64,000 nucleotides of DNA from Blattamonas nauphoetae (lineage: Eukaryota > Preaxostyla > Oxymonadida), in assembly GCA_033064195.1 (NCBI GenBank), contig JARBJD010000067.1, forward strand, positions 124,001 through 188,000, given 5' to 3'. Numbering within the stretch: the stretch's first letter is position 1; the number at the start of each line of letters is the position of its first letter. Positions 44,295-56,681 of this stretch are shown here, one piece after another. The notes beneath the pieces are model-generated. The model was not told the DNA's origin, ran no database searches, and worked only from the letters and a program-made list of their open reading frames with translations. Both the position numbers and the translations under genes were made by a program.

Positions 44295-44606
44295 GGGTCG
44301 TTCCCACTCAGAATCGACACCCCTTTTTTATTTCTTCTAATCGATTCATTTCTCAAGATCAGCACAAAAATTGGGGCAAAACCTTATTTGATCCCTTTTT
44401 CACTGATTCTCGAGAAAAACGCGGAAATGGGTTGATCACGTCGATTCGACTGATTTCACTAGTTTAGAAAAAAATTGAGATAAAACTGTTTAGAAAACAT
44501 CGTACGAACAGAAAAGGAAGAGACAGCGTGGGTGCAACGATGAGACGGCCACAATACTATGAACAGCCACTTGTTGGGTTTGTTTATGAGTTACATCCTT
44601 TTTGAT
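44295..44606. other. Transposon interior between left sub-terminal region and satellite
   Basis: About 310 bp present in the 20-kb copy but absent from the deletion derivative. No frame or repeat recognised. Confidence 0.4.
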
Positions 44607-45829
44607 CGCTTCTTCTGTTCCTTCCTCTTTCCTCCCTTCTTCTGTTCCTTCTGCTTTGCTCGCTTCTTCTGTTCCTTCCTCTTTGCTCACGTCTTCTGTT
44701 CCTTCCTCTTTCCTCCCTTCTTCTGTTCCTTCCTCTTTCCTCCCTTCTTCTGTTCCTTCCTCTTTCCTCCCTTCTTCTGTTCCTTCCTCTTTGTTCACGT
44801 CTTCTGTTCCTTCCTCTTTTCTCGCTTCTTCTATTCCTTACTCTTTCCTCCCTTCTTCTGTTCCTTCCTCTTTCCTCGCTTCTTCTGTTCCTTCCTCTTT
44901 GCTTGCTTCTTCTGTTCCTTCCTCTTTCCTCCCTTCTTCTGTTCCTTCCTCTTTCCTCCCTTCTTCTGTTCCTTCCTCTTTCCTCGCTTCTTCTGTTCCT
45001 TCCTCTTTCCTCGCTTCTTCTGTTCCTTCCTCTTTTCTCGCTTCTTCTGTTCCTTCCTCTTTTCTCGCTTCTTCTGTTCCTTCCTCTTTCCTCGCTTCTT
45101 CTGTTCCTTCCTCTTTTCTCGCTTCTTCTGTTCCTTCCTCTTTCCTCCCTTCTTCTGTTCCTTCTTCTTTCCTCCCTTCTTCTGTTCCTTCCTCTTTCCT
45201 CCCTTCTTCTGTTCCTTCCTCTTTCCTCCCTTCTTCTGTTCCTTCCTCTTTCCTCCCTTCTTCTGTTCCTTCCTCTTTCCTCGCTTCTTCTGTTCCTTCC
45301 TCTTTCCTCGCTTCTTCTGTTCCTTCCTCTTTCCTCCCTTCTTCTGTTCCTTCCTCTTTGCTCGCTTCTTCTGTTCCTTCCTCTTTCCTCCCTTCTTCTG
45401 TTCCTTCCTCTTTCCTCCCTTCTTCTGTTCCTTCCTCTTTCCTCCCTTCTTCTGTTCCTTCCTCTTTCCTCCCTTCTTCTGTTCCTTCCTCTTTCCTCGC
45501 TTCTTCTGTTCCTTCCTCTTTCCTCCCTTCTTCTGTTCCTTCCTCTTTCCTCCCTTCTTCTGTTCCTTCCTCTTTCCTCCCTTCTTCTGTTCCTTCCTCT
45601 TTCCTCCCTTCTTCTGTTCCTTCCTCTTTCCTCCCTTCTTCTGTTCCTTCCTCTTTCCTCCCTTCTTCTGTTCCTTCCTCTTTCCTCCCTTCTTCTGTTC
45701 CTTCCTCTTTCCTCGCTTCTTCTGTTCCTTCCTCTTTCCTCCCTTCTTCTGTTCCTTCCTCTTTCCTCGCTTCTTCTGTTCCTTCCTCTTTCCTCCCTTC
45801 TTCTGTTCCTTCCTCTTTCCTCCCTTCTT
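44607..45829. repeat. 27-bp pyrimidine-rich minisatellite, array 1
   Basis: About 45 units of a 27-bp repeat built on TTCTGTTCCTTCCTCTTTCC plus CTCCC or CTCGC. One strand is almost pure pyrimidine apart from a single G or two per unit. The period is a multiple of three and contains no stop in several frames, so long spurious frames run on both strands (VPSSFLPSS on one, EEGTEEGRK on the other). I do not consider these genes. Confidence 0.95.
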
Positions 45830-46507
45830 CCAAGACAAACGAGTGCTCCTCAACACAGCGAGTTCCCTGAAATGATATTAGGGGTTGGCCTGATAAAATG
45901 TGAAAACAGAAAACCAATAATAAGATTTATCTGTTCCAGAAATCCCAACGGGGAACTTAGAGTTCACAGGTTGGTTTACCCCATAATGGGGCCGTTGAGG
46001 AAAACAAAAAAGCTTTATGGGCAAGAAATCCCTAACAGGGAACAAAAACTTGCCAAATGGTCTAAATAGACGAAGTAAAGTGAAAAAGCCAGAACTTGCC
46101 AGGTTGTGTGGCAGAGTTGCAGGTTGAGGAGCACTCGTTTGTCTTGGAGGAGTTCCCTCTGGTCACTCCAAGCCCAAACGAGGGCTCCTCAACACAGCGA
46201 GTGTTGAAAGGAAAAGCTGAAAGAGAGAAGTAAAAAAGGAGAAAGCCTTCTTTGTTATTCCTTCCAAGAGATGAGAGTCAGGCCGTGACCCCACTCGGGC
46301 TGGCACCAACTCTGTGCAAGTTCTGACTCAAAATGAATGAGAAATCGGAGGGGAGCTGGGCTTCCACAATGACAGTGATGGGGAGTGCCTTGATTCCACT
46401 GCGATACTGCTTCCACATCACAGTCTCCCTGACTCAGCGCCCCTCCACATCGATCCCAACTGGATCAGTTGCATACCATCTCCTACTATCCTCGCGCTTC
46501 ACGCTGA

Positions 46508-46796
46508 GGTGGGGAGAACAACTCAACACACTGTTTGTGAGGAGACAACTCGACTCACAGTGTGTGTGGGGAGAACAACTCGACCCACTGTTTGTGAGGA
46601 GACAACTCGACTCACAGTGTGTGTGGGGAGAACAACTCGACCCGCTGTTTGTGAGGAGACAACTCGACTCACAGTGTGTGTGGGGAGAACAACTCGACCC
46701 ACTGTTTGTGAGGAGATAACTCAACTCACTGTTTGTGTGGGGAGAACAACTCGACCCACTGTTTGTGAGGAGACAACTCGACTCACTGTTTGTGTG
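46508..46796. repeat. 57-bp minisatellite inside element 3a
   Basis: About five units of a 57-bp repeat, itself made of two related halves around GAGAACAACTCGACCCACTG and GAGACAACTCGACTCACAGT. The frame is open through it (VWGEQLDPLFVRRQLDSQ), but there is no sign of a gene. Confidence 0.9.
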
Positions 46797-48189
46797 GGAT
46801 CTCATCCCGAATCCTGATATTGACGATTCAGGCTAACACTTCCAGAATCAACGCCTGCTTCCCCTCTTCAACATGGCTTCTCTCCAACTGATATGCCTGT
46901 GTTAGCAGGAGAGATAGACTACATGTATCATTCATTTCAACTCCGCTCTTTCAAGTGTCCGAGGAAGTTGCGGAACGGACAGCCTGAGTCTATGCTTCGA
47001 CAAAAGTTGAACATCAACCTCCGCCGAAGATCATCAAGAATCTTCAAGAGTTGTCAGGGTGATGAACCAGGAAGACTGTCAGAGTGAGGATCAGGTCCCA
47101 ACTTCCGAGCTCAAGCTGACGTGTTTTTTTTCGAATTTGGCGTATTAACAGAAGTCAGACACAACGATATCGTTCGCCTTCGGTGACAGGTCAATATTCT
47201 GGGAACAGCTTGGACGGTACCTGAATCCTGGATTGTGACCATGAATGTCATGGAATTTCAAAGATGGAATGGACTGCAGTCTTGTCTGAACGCTTCTGGC
47301 TTGACGAGTGTCTACTCATGATCGACTTTGTCCGCAATGAACAAGTGGCATTACGATCCCTTGTGAATGCAATCCGCATTGGTCGTTGATTGTTCCAGCG
47401 TCTCGCGAAGTGTGTTGTTGAATATCTTTTGAATTGTTATCCTTCTTCGTTCACTTCCTCAATCTGGCAGTTTAATCAGCATTCTCAGGTACTGTTTGAA
47501 CATGTCGGCCGAGTGCCCCTTCACATCGTCTTTTCATTTGTCAAGTTAAAAGTCCTTGTCTGTACACGGCTATCACGAGTTGAATTTGTGGTATTTCCGT
47601 GTCAAGCTTGGTCAGGTAGTATGCAGTCCTTGTTTGTTGATTTCTACGAGCGCATCGTTGGTTCTCCTCACCGAACAGTCTGTTGGAGTGTGATGCAATC
47701 TCTTCGTTGCGTGTGAGACAAATGAGATGCAGCCCGTGTCACTATGTTTCAATGACTCACTCGAACGGAATTGCTTTGACGATGTCTGGTGCAACTAACC
47801 AGTTTCTCGGCTTCGAGATCGTTTTGTCGTCGTTTGGAGCACGGGAAACTAGCAGCTTTGATGGAAAGAGTGGTGACGTCCTCTTACAGGAGGGTGATGA
47901 GTTCCATTCGCAAGGCTTGATTGGGGAGGCCCCACTCATCTTGACAGATGGGGTTGTAGGAGAAAGCTGAACTTGTGCATTCTCCGGACTGTCCATTCCT
48001 TCTTCGAATGGACATTTCACTGTCAAATCGCTTATGCGCATTGTGTCCGCAAACAGATCCACAAATAAGTTGCTCCCGACGATTGAAGGGTTGTAACAAT
48101 GCAGAGGAGATTTCCTTCGCTCCTCTTCTCTACGATTGAACCGTCAAGTGGTGTCAATTTCAAAATGGAACCTTCGTTTCGCTTCCGGT

Positions 48190-48648
48190 TCAGATTGAGA
48201 AAAGGGTTTTTTTTTTCACTCTCTGAGAAAACGAGAGCAAGTACGAGAACGAGCGCAGCAACAACGGAAGAGATGCTCTTGGCACCTTCGGCGTCTTTGA
48301 AGGCTTGGACAGTGAACCTGCCGCCATCGGTGATTTCGAGGTCGGCGGTGAGATCGGTCTGAGAAGCAACTTGCGGTCGTTGAAAATGAAGTCAACATCA
48401 ATCGTGCCAGCAAAGTGAGTCCACTTGAATATGTAACCGTGGTTGACGAATTCGGTGTTGGATGTCGCAGCGACGGTGGTGAGTTTGAAGTCTTGCTTGC
48501 CACATTCTGGGAGAGCGGCTGGGAGGATGCCGTTCTCACTGGTGAGGGCGAGGTGTCCCTTGGTAACGTCCCTCTTGTCATCTTCGACGAAGGTTAGCCT
48601 TGGGACCGCAGTTGCTTTCTTAATTCCTGCTTTCGTTTCAGCGAACAA
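48190..48648 (-). other. Short open frame inside element 3a, unrecognised
   Basis: 152 codons in one frame with an evenly protein-like composition (for example RLTFVEDDKRDVTKGHLAL). No family recognised. It may be captured host sequence, since it does not resemble reverse transcriptase or recombinase. The same frame occurs in copy b at 52909-53367. Confidence 0.35.
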
Positions 48649-50224
48649 ATTTATGAGTGTTGTTCTTCTTCTGTTTGTAAAATCGATTCTGCTTTCTTCA
48701 GGTTTGTATTAAATTCATCAAAGTGGTCTGTGATTTCCCTCTGGTGGAAGAACTCGTGTTGTGTCGAGAATGGTGTTGGAGGCTGACGCAATCCTGAAAA
48801 CTGGAATACAGGATTGAGAATTGGCGATTGTCGACCAGAACTGGGAATTTTGTGAGCTCGGAAATGAGATTTCACCCTCAGAACCCTTTCTTCACGACTG
48901 GCTCGAAGTATTGGCTGTGAGCATGCCAGCATTGGAATTTCTCCTGAGTGGTCGATCTAACTCATGCCCTTGGGTCTTTTTGTGACATGTTCTTGGCCGT
49001 TTGACATTGGATCCACCGTACGAACATGTTTTCCAATTGTTCTTGATAACTTCGTGATGTCGAGTTAATGCGAGTGGTGAGGAGATGAAATGACCTTGTT
49101 GAATCGCGAATGTTCATTTGTTGAGTTGATCGAAGCGTCAAAGTGTTGAGTTCATTCCTTCTTATGGTGGTACTCAGTTGTGAGGTCGAACTTGACTTCC
49201 CCCCATTTTTCACCATTGAAAGCAAGGATTAGTGCCGATTGTAACTTGGACAACAGATTCTTGCCGAAGATGCAAGATATAATGCATGAAATCGCGGCAA
49301 CTGTTGATGATCTGGATCGACATCGGACTGTTATGATATAGTATCATTTGGCTCAAAAACGACGAACGGATATCTTCCGAGCCATGAATCGAAAAGTCTC
49401 ATGCATTTATGAGGATCGGCACCTGCTTGTTTGAACTTAGGAGTCGTGGGAAAATTGTCCCGATAGGACAAGTGTTGGCCCGTGTGGCGAGTGTCTTGAC
49501 CTCAATGAGAAGGGGATAAACAATTTCCAGGATAAAGAGGTGCTTCCCTCATGTTGCCTCGTTGCTGGACGGGATGAAGTTCTCCACGGAATTGGTACTC
49601 TATCTTTGTTCCTGCCTCCTCGTCGTTGTGAATTGCTGCTGTCCCGTTTCTCCAGTGACTCTCGTAATGGCAATATCAATCTGAATAGCATCCTGGCAGT
49701 CGACGGAGTTTTGTTTCGACGTCCAATTCAACTTGCTTTCCCTGTGTCGAGAAGATGTTTCGAACAATAACCGCAATTGATTCCACTTCAATGGCACTAT
49801 CTTGAGCGCCATGAACGGTGAAACAGTTGAATTTTGCATGAATTGGGAGCGTGAAGTATTCTTCCGAAATTGGTTCGGCGTCGAAATGGAAACATCTGAT
49901 GTAATTATCGACATTTGGAAGCAGTTGTCTGAGTCAACCTCATGTGATGACTTGTCGCATGATCACGACAAGTCCCTTGACAAAGGCTGGAATGGCGTAA
50001 ACGGTTGAAGGTTGAAATGAGGTATTTCGATAGAAATGAGCTCGAAAATAGTAATCATGATAACGAATCCGAATATTGCCAAAGATAGTGTTGCAGTTTA
50101 AGACGAGGAGGTCATTATTTTCTGTTAGAAATATTTTGATCAGGCAAACCCCTAATATCATTTCAGGGAACTCGCTGTGTTGAGGAGCCCTCGTTTGGGC
50201 TTGGAGTGACCAGAGGGAACTCCT

Positions 50225-50548
50225 CTGTTCCTTCCTCTTTCCTCGCTTCTTCTGTTCCTTCCTCTTTCCTCCCTTCTTCTGTTCCTTCCTCTTTCCTCCC
50301 TTCTTCTGTTCCTTCCTCTTTCCTCCCTTCTTCTGTTCCTTCCTCTTTCCTCCCTTCTTCTGTTCCTTCCTCTTTCCTCCCTTCTTCTGTTCCTTCCTCT
50401 TTCCTCCCTTCTTCTGTTCCTTCCTCTTTCCTCGCTTCTTCTGTTCCTTCCTCTTTCCTCGCTTCTTCTGTTCCTTCCTCTTTCCTCGCTTCTTCTGTTC
50501 CTTCCTCTTTCCTCCCTTCTTCTGTTCCTTCCTCTTTCCTCCCTTCTT
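50225..50548. repeat. 27-bp minisatellite, array 2
   Basis: Twelve units of the same 27-bp repeat, lying between the two copies of element 3. It is part of the 4.7-kb duplicated unit. Confidence 0.95.
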
Positions 50549-51223
50549 CCAAGACAAACGAGTGCTCCTCAACACAGCGAGTTCCCTGGAAATGATATTA
50601 GGGGTTGGCCTGATAAAATGTGAAAACAGAAAACCAATAATAAGATTTATCTGTTCCAGAAATCCCAACGGGGAACTTAGAGTTCACAGGTTGGTTTACC
50701 CCATAATGGGGCCGTTGAGGAAAACAAAAAGCTTTATGGGCAAGAAATCCCTAACAGGGAACAAAACTTGCCAAATGGTCTAAATAGACGAAGTAAAGTG
50801 AAAAGCCAGAACTTGCCAGGTTGTGTGGCAGAGTTGCAGGTTGAGGAGCACTCGTTTGTCTTGGAGGAGTTCCCTCTGGTCACTCCAAGCCCAAACGAGG
50901 GCTCCTCAACACAGCGAGTGTTGAAAGGAAAAGCTGAAAGAGAGAAGTAAAAAGGAGAAAGCCTTCTTTGTTATTCCTTCCAAGAGATGAGAGTCAGGCC
51001 GTGACCCCACTCGGGCTGGCACCAACTCTGTGCAAGTTCTGACTCAAAATGAATGAGAAATCGGAGGGGAGCTGGGCTTCCACAATGACAGTGATGGGGA
51101 GTGCCTTGATTCCACTGCGATACTGCTTCCACATCACAGTCTCCCTGACTCAGCGCCCCTCCACATCGATCCCAACTGGATCAGTTGCATACCATCTCCT
51201 ACTATCCTCGCGCTTCACGCTGA

Positions 51224-51512
51224 GGTGGGGAGAACAACTCAACACACTGTTTGTGAGGAGACAACTCGACTCACAGTGTGTGTGGGGAGAACAACTCGAC
51301 CCACTGTTTGTGAGGAGACAACTCGACTCACAGTGTGTGTGGGGAGAACAACTCGACCCGCTGTTTGTGAGGAGACAACTCGACTCACAGTGTGTGTGGG
51401 GAGAACAACTCGACCCACTGTTTGTGAGGAGATAACTCAACTCACTGTTTGTGTGGGGAGAACAACTCGACCCACTGTTTGTGAGGAGACAACTCGACTC
51501 ACTGTTTGTGTG
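51224..51512. repeat. 57-bp minisatellite inside element 3b
   Basis: Same repeat and same unit order as at 46508-46796, as expected from the tandem duplication. Confidence 0.9.
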
Positions 51513-52908
51513 GGATCTCATCCCGAATCCTGATATTGACGATTCAGGCTAACACTTCCAGAATCAACGCCTGCTTCCCCTCTTCAACATGGCTTCTCTC
51601 CAACTGATATGCCTGTGTTAGCAGGAGAGATAGACTACATGTATCATTCATTTCAACTCCGCTCTTTCAAGTGTCCGAGGAAGTTGCGGAACGGACAGCC
51701 TGAGTCTATGCTTCGACAAAAGTTGAACATCAACCTCCGCCGAAGATCATCAAGAATCTTCAAGAGTTGTCAGGGTGATGAACCAGGAAGACTGTCAGAG
51801 TGAGGATCAGGTCCCAACTTCCGAGCTCAAGCTGACGTGTTTTTTTTTTCGAATTTGGCGTATTAACAGAAGTCAGACACAACGATATCGTTCGCCTTCG
51901 GTGACAGGTCAATATTCTGGGAACAGCTTGGACGGTACCTGAATCCTGGATTGTGACCATGAATGTCATGGAATTTCAAAGATGGAATGGACTGCAGTCT
52001 TGTCTGAACGCTTCTGGCTTGACGAGTGTCTACTCATGATCGACTTTGTCCGCAATGAACAAGTGGCATTACGATCCCTTGTGAATGCAATCCGCATTGG
52101 TCGTTGATTGTTCCAGCGTCTCGCGAAGTGTGTTGTTGAATATCTTTTGAATTGTTATCCTTCTTCGTTCACTTCCTCAATCTGGCAGTTTAATCAGCAT
52201 TCTCAGGTACTGTTTGAACATGTCGGCCGAGTGCCCCTTCACATCGTCTTTTCATTTGTCAAGTTAAAAGTCCTTGTCTGTACACGGCTATCACGAGTTG
52301 AATTTGTGGTATTTCCGTGTCAAGCTTGGTCAGGTAGTATGCAGTCCTTGTTTGTTGATTTCTACGAGCGCATCGTTGGTTCTCCTCACCGAACAGTCTG
52401 TTGGAGTGTGATGCAATCTCTTCGTTGCGTGTGAGACAAATGAGATGCAGCCCGTGTCACTATGTTTCAATGACTCACTCGAACGGAATTGCTTTGACGA
52501 TGTCTGGTGCAACTAACCAGTTTCTCGGCTTCGAGATCGTTTTGTCGTCGTTTGGAGCACGGGAAACTAGCAGCTTTGATGGAAAGAGTGGTGACGTCCT
52601 CTTACAGGAGGGTGATGAGTTCCATTCGCAAGGCTTGATTGGGGAGGCCCCACTCATCTTGACAGATGGGGTTGTAGGAGAAAGCTGAACTTGTGCATTC
52701 TCCGGACTGTCCATTCCTTCTTCGAATGGACATTTCACTGTCAAATCGCTTATGCGCATTGTGTCCGCAAACAGATCCACAAATAAGTTGCTCCCGACGA
52801 TTGAAGGGTTGTAACAATGCAGAGGAGATTTCCTTCGCTCCTCTTCTCTACGATTGAACCGTCAAGTGGTGTCAATTTCAAAAATGGAACCTTCGTTTCG
52901 CTTCCGGT

Positions 52909-53367
52909 TCAGATTGAGAAAAGGGTTTTTTTTTTCACTCTCTGAGAAAACGAGAGCAAGTACGAGAACGAGCGCAGCAACAACGGAAGAGATGCTCTTG
53001 GCACCTTCGGCGTCTTTGAAGGCTTGGACAGTGAACCTGCCGCCATCGGTGATTTCGAGGTCGGCGGTGAGATCGGTCTGAGAAGCAACTTGCGGTCGTT
53101 GAAAATGAAGTCAACATCAATCGTGCCAGCAAAGTGAGTCCACTTGAATATGTAACCGTGGTTGACGAATTCGGTGTTGGATGTCGCAGCGACGGTGGTG
53201 AGTTTGAAGTCTTGCTTGCCACATTCTGGGAGAGCGGCTGGGAGGATGCCGTTCTCACTGGTGAGGGCGAGGTGTCCCTTGGTAACGTCCCTCTTGTCAT
53301 CTTCGACGAAGGTTAGCCTTGGGACCGCAGTTGCTTTCTTAATTCCTGCTTTCGTTTCAGCGAACAA
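52909..53367 (-). other. Short open frame inside element 3b, unrecognised
   Basis: Duplicate of the 152-codon frame at 48190-48648, with the same sequence. Confidence 0.35.
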
Positions 53368-54941
53368 ATTTATGAGTGTTGTTCTTCTTCTGTTTGTAAA
53401 ATCGATTCTGCTTTCTTCAGGTTTGTATTAAATTCATCAAAGTGGTCTGTGATTTCCCTCTGGTGGAAGAACTCGTGTTGTGTCGAGAATGGTGTTGGAG
53501 GCTGACGCAATCCTGAAAACTGGAATACAGGATTGAGAATTGGCGATTGTCGACCAGAACTGGGAATTTTGTGAGCTCGGAAATGAGATTTCACCCTCAG
53601 AACCCTTTCTTCACGACTGGCTCGAAGTATTGGCTGTGAGCATGCCAGCATTGGAATTTCTCCTGAGTGGTCGATCTAACTCATGCCCTTGGGTCTTTTT
53701 GTGACATGTTCTTGGCCGTTTGACATTGGATCCACCGTACGAACATGTTTTCCAATTGTTCTTGATAACTTCGTGATGTCGAGTTAATGCGAGTGGTGAG
53801 GAGATGAAATGACCTTGTTGAATCGCGAATGTTCATTTGTTGAGTTGATCGAAGCGTCAAAGTGTTGAGTTCATTCCTTCTTATGGTGGTACTCAGTTGT
53901 GAGGTCGAACTTGACTTCCCCCCATTTTTCACCATTGAAAGCAAGGATTAGTGCCGATTGTAACTTGGACAACAGATTCTTGCCGAAGATGCAAGATATA
54001 ATGCATGAAATCGCGGCAACTGTTGATGATCTGGATCGACATCGGACTGTTATGATATAGTATCATTTGGCTCAAAACGACGAACGGATATCTTCCGAGC
54101 CATGAATCGAAAAGTCTCATGCATTTATGAGGATCGGCACCTGCTTGTTTGAACTTAGGAGTCGTGGGAAAATTGTCCCGATAGGACAAGTGTTGGCCCG
54201 TGTGGCGAGTGTCTTGACCTCAATGAGAAGGGGATAAACAATTTCCAGGATAAAGAGGTGCTTCCCTCATGTTGCCTCGTTGCTGGACGGGATGAAGTTC
54301 TCCACGGAATTGGTACTCTATCTTTGTTCCTGCCTCCTCGTCGTTGTGAATTGCTGCTGTCCCGTTTCTCCAGTGACTCTCGTAATGGCAATATCAATCT
54401 GAATAGCATCCTGGCAGTCGACGGAGTTTTGTTTCGACGTCCAATTCAACTTGCTTTCCTGTGTCGAGAAGATGTTTCGAACAATAACCGCAATTGATTC
54501 CACTTCAATGGCACTATCTTGAGCGCCATGAACGGTGAAACAGTTGAATTTTGCATGAATTGGGAGCGTGAAGTATTCTTCCGAAATTGGTTCGGCGTCG
54601 AAATGGAAACATCTGATGTAATTATCGACATTTGGAAGCAGTTGTCTGAGTCAACCTCATGTGATGACTTGTCGCATGATCACGACAAGTCCCTTGACAA
54701 AGGCTGGAATGGCGTAAACGGTTGAAGGTTGAAATGAGGTATTTCGATAGAAATGAGCTCGAAAATAGTAATCATGATAACGAATCCGAATATTGCCAAA
54801 GATAGTGTTGCAGTTTAAGACGAGGAGGTCATTATTTTCTGTTAGAAATATTTTGATCAGGCAAACCCCTAATATCATTTCAGGGAACTCGCTGTGTTGA
54901 GGAGCCCTCGTTTGGGCTTGGAGTGACCAGAGGGAACTCCT

Positions 54942-55894
54942 CTGTTCCTTCCTCTTTCCTCGCTTCTTCTGTTCCTTCCTCCTTCCTCGGTTCTTCTGTT
55001 CCTTCCTCTTTCCTCCCTTCTTCTGTTCCTTCCTCTTTCCTCCCTTCTTCTGTTCCTTCCTCTTTGCTCACGTCTTCTGTTCCTTCCTCTTTCCTCCCTT
55101 CTTCTGTTCCTTCCTCTTTCCTCCCTTCTTCTGTTCCTTCCTCTTTCCTCCCTTCTTCTGTTCCTTCCTCTTTCCTCGCTTCTTCTGTTCCTTCCTCTTT
55201 CCTCCCTTCTTCTGTTCCTTCCTCTTTCCTCGCTTCTTCTGTTCCTTCCTCTTTCCTCCCTTCTTCTGTTCCTTCCTCTTTCCTCGCTTCTTCTGTTCCT
55301 TCCGCTTTGCTCGCTTCTTCTGTTCCTTCCTCTTTCCTCCCTTCTTCTGTTCCTTCCTCCTTCCTCGGTTCTTCTGTTCCTTCCTCTTTCCTCCCTTCTT
55401 CTGTTCCTTCCTCTTTCCTCCCTTCTGTTCCTTCCTCTTTCCTCCCTTCTTCTGTTCCTTCCTCTTTTCTCGCTTCTTCTGTTCCTTCCTCTTTCCTCCC
55501 TTCTTCTGTTCCTTCCTCTTTCCTCCCTTCTTCTGTTCCTTCCTCTTTCCTCCCTTCTTCTGTTCCTTCCTCTTTCCTCCCTTCTTCTGTTCCTTCCTCT
55601 TTCCTCCCTTCTTCTGTTCCTTCCGCTTTGCTCACGTCTTCTGTTCCTTCCTCTTTGTTCACGTCTTCTGTTCTTTCCGCTTTGCTCGGTTCTTCTGTTC
55701 CGTCCTCTTTCCTCGCTTCTTCTGTTCCTTCCTCCTTCCTCGGTTCTTCTGTTCCTTCCTCTTTCCTCGCTTCTTCTGTTCCTTCCTCTTTCCTCGCTTC
55801 TTCTGTTCCTTCCTCTTTCCTCGCTTCTTCTGTTCCTTCCTCTTTCCTCGCTTCTTCTGTTCCTTCCTCTTTGCTCGCTTCTTCTGTTCCTTCT
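54942..55894. repeat. 27-bp minisatellite, array 3
   Basis: About 35 units, more variable than the other arrays (several units with CTTTGCTC or CTTCCTCGG, and one short unit near 55425). It ends at the TTCTCGGAATATCC boundary. Confidence 0.95.
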
Positions 55895-56672
55895 CGGAAT
55901 ATCCACACGATAAGTGAGAGAGTCCGAGACTGACTCAAATCATAGTGATTCGGCGAGAAGCTAATGTATTAGATCGTGAGCTGGATGATGGTTGAGCCAC
56001 TCTAGTCTGAATGGCTTTAGTGCTTGATTGTCGTCCTAGGAAGGTGTGGAGGCGAGTACAACCATTTCTGAGGCGAGGAATGTTGAACACTCCATCAACA
56101 ACTCGTCCAAGCGTGGATCCACACTGCTCTGAGACAAGAAGATGCTGGTCTTCCAACTCACGTGACCTCTGAGTCATTGACGATGTGAGAATCAAATGCA
56201 ATGGAGTTTTGACTGCTGAGAAGACGCTGAGTGAAACTCGATTGCATTGAGCATGTTCGGAAACTATGTCGACAATTCGTTCAATTTACCCAACTTGGAA
56301 GACTCGCGACTGGTCGTCGATGGCCATTTCTGTTGACGTCCTTCGAAATCCGTGAGTTGTGGTCCGGCGGAGAGGGGTGTGCGGAGTCATGGCCAACTCG
56401 AATACAGTCTGGCGAGTGGTCGGGGTATCCACTTCTTCGTCGAGTAGTTCACCTTCAATTGTGTTGGAGAGCGAGTCCAGGAGCGAGTTGGTGTTCTTTC
56501 GATATGGATGGATCGACATCGCCGAGCAGACCACGAAGTCGGTCGAGGAGGCTGGATAGAAGAGTGCGAGTGGTGACGTGTGTCGGGTCGGAGTGTGACG
56601 ATTTGATGAGGTCGATTCAATCGTTGACTGTTTTCAGATCGAGTTTCTCGCAGAGCACTGCAAATGTTGGCT
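55895..56672 (-). pseudogene. Decayed coding sequence left of the MULE-like element
   Basis: On the minus strand, short protein-like stretches occur in different frames (for example TRTLLSSLLDRLRGLLGDVD near 56520-56580 and DEEVDTPTTRQTVFELAMT near 56390-56450). They are continuous, across the MULE-like element, with minus-strand sequence to the right of 58047, so the element landed in an already or later decaying gene. No family recognised. Confidence 0.4.
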
Positions 56673-56681
56673 GTATGTCAG

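Larger units (their letters stand above)
45830..50224. mobile_element. DIRS-like element 3, copy a (broken fossil)
   Basis: Inserted cleanly in the 27-bp array: the array sequence continues without loss or duplication on both sides. A short segment 45830-46147 has perfect 25-bp inverted ends (CCAAGACAAACGAGTGCTCC...). It abuts a long segment 46148-50224 with inverted ends of about 55 bp (AGGAGTTCCCTCTGGTCACT...). The outer ends share an inverted stretch through GATATTAGGGG. The layout is the same as elements 1 and 2, in the opposite orientation. The interior has a 57-bp satellite and only short frames; it is broken, with several lesions. Copy b is a near-identical tandem duplicate. Confidence 0.7.
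50549..54941. mobile_element. DIRS-like element 3, copy b (broken fossil)
   Basis: Tandem duplicate of 45830-50224 at an offset of about 4,717 bp (short segment 50549-50864, long segment 50865-54941). The differences I could find between copies are in homopolymer lengths only. It therefore arose by duplication of element plus array and not by a second insertion. It is broken in the same way as copy a. Confidence 0.75.

Noticed and set aside
44559-46069. Long open frames of 340-440 codons over the 27-bp array on both strands
   Set aside because: They are the same 9-residue unit repeated in several frames and both strands, a property of a stop-free repeat with period 27. No start context, no introns and no non-repeat domain.
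48190-48648. Assignment of the short frame in element 3 to a translocon or glycosylation-complex subunit
   Set aside because: There is a hydrophobic stretch in a neighbouring frame, but no family motif is convincing. Left unnamed.
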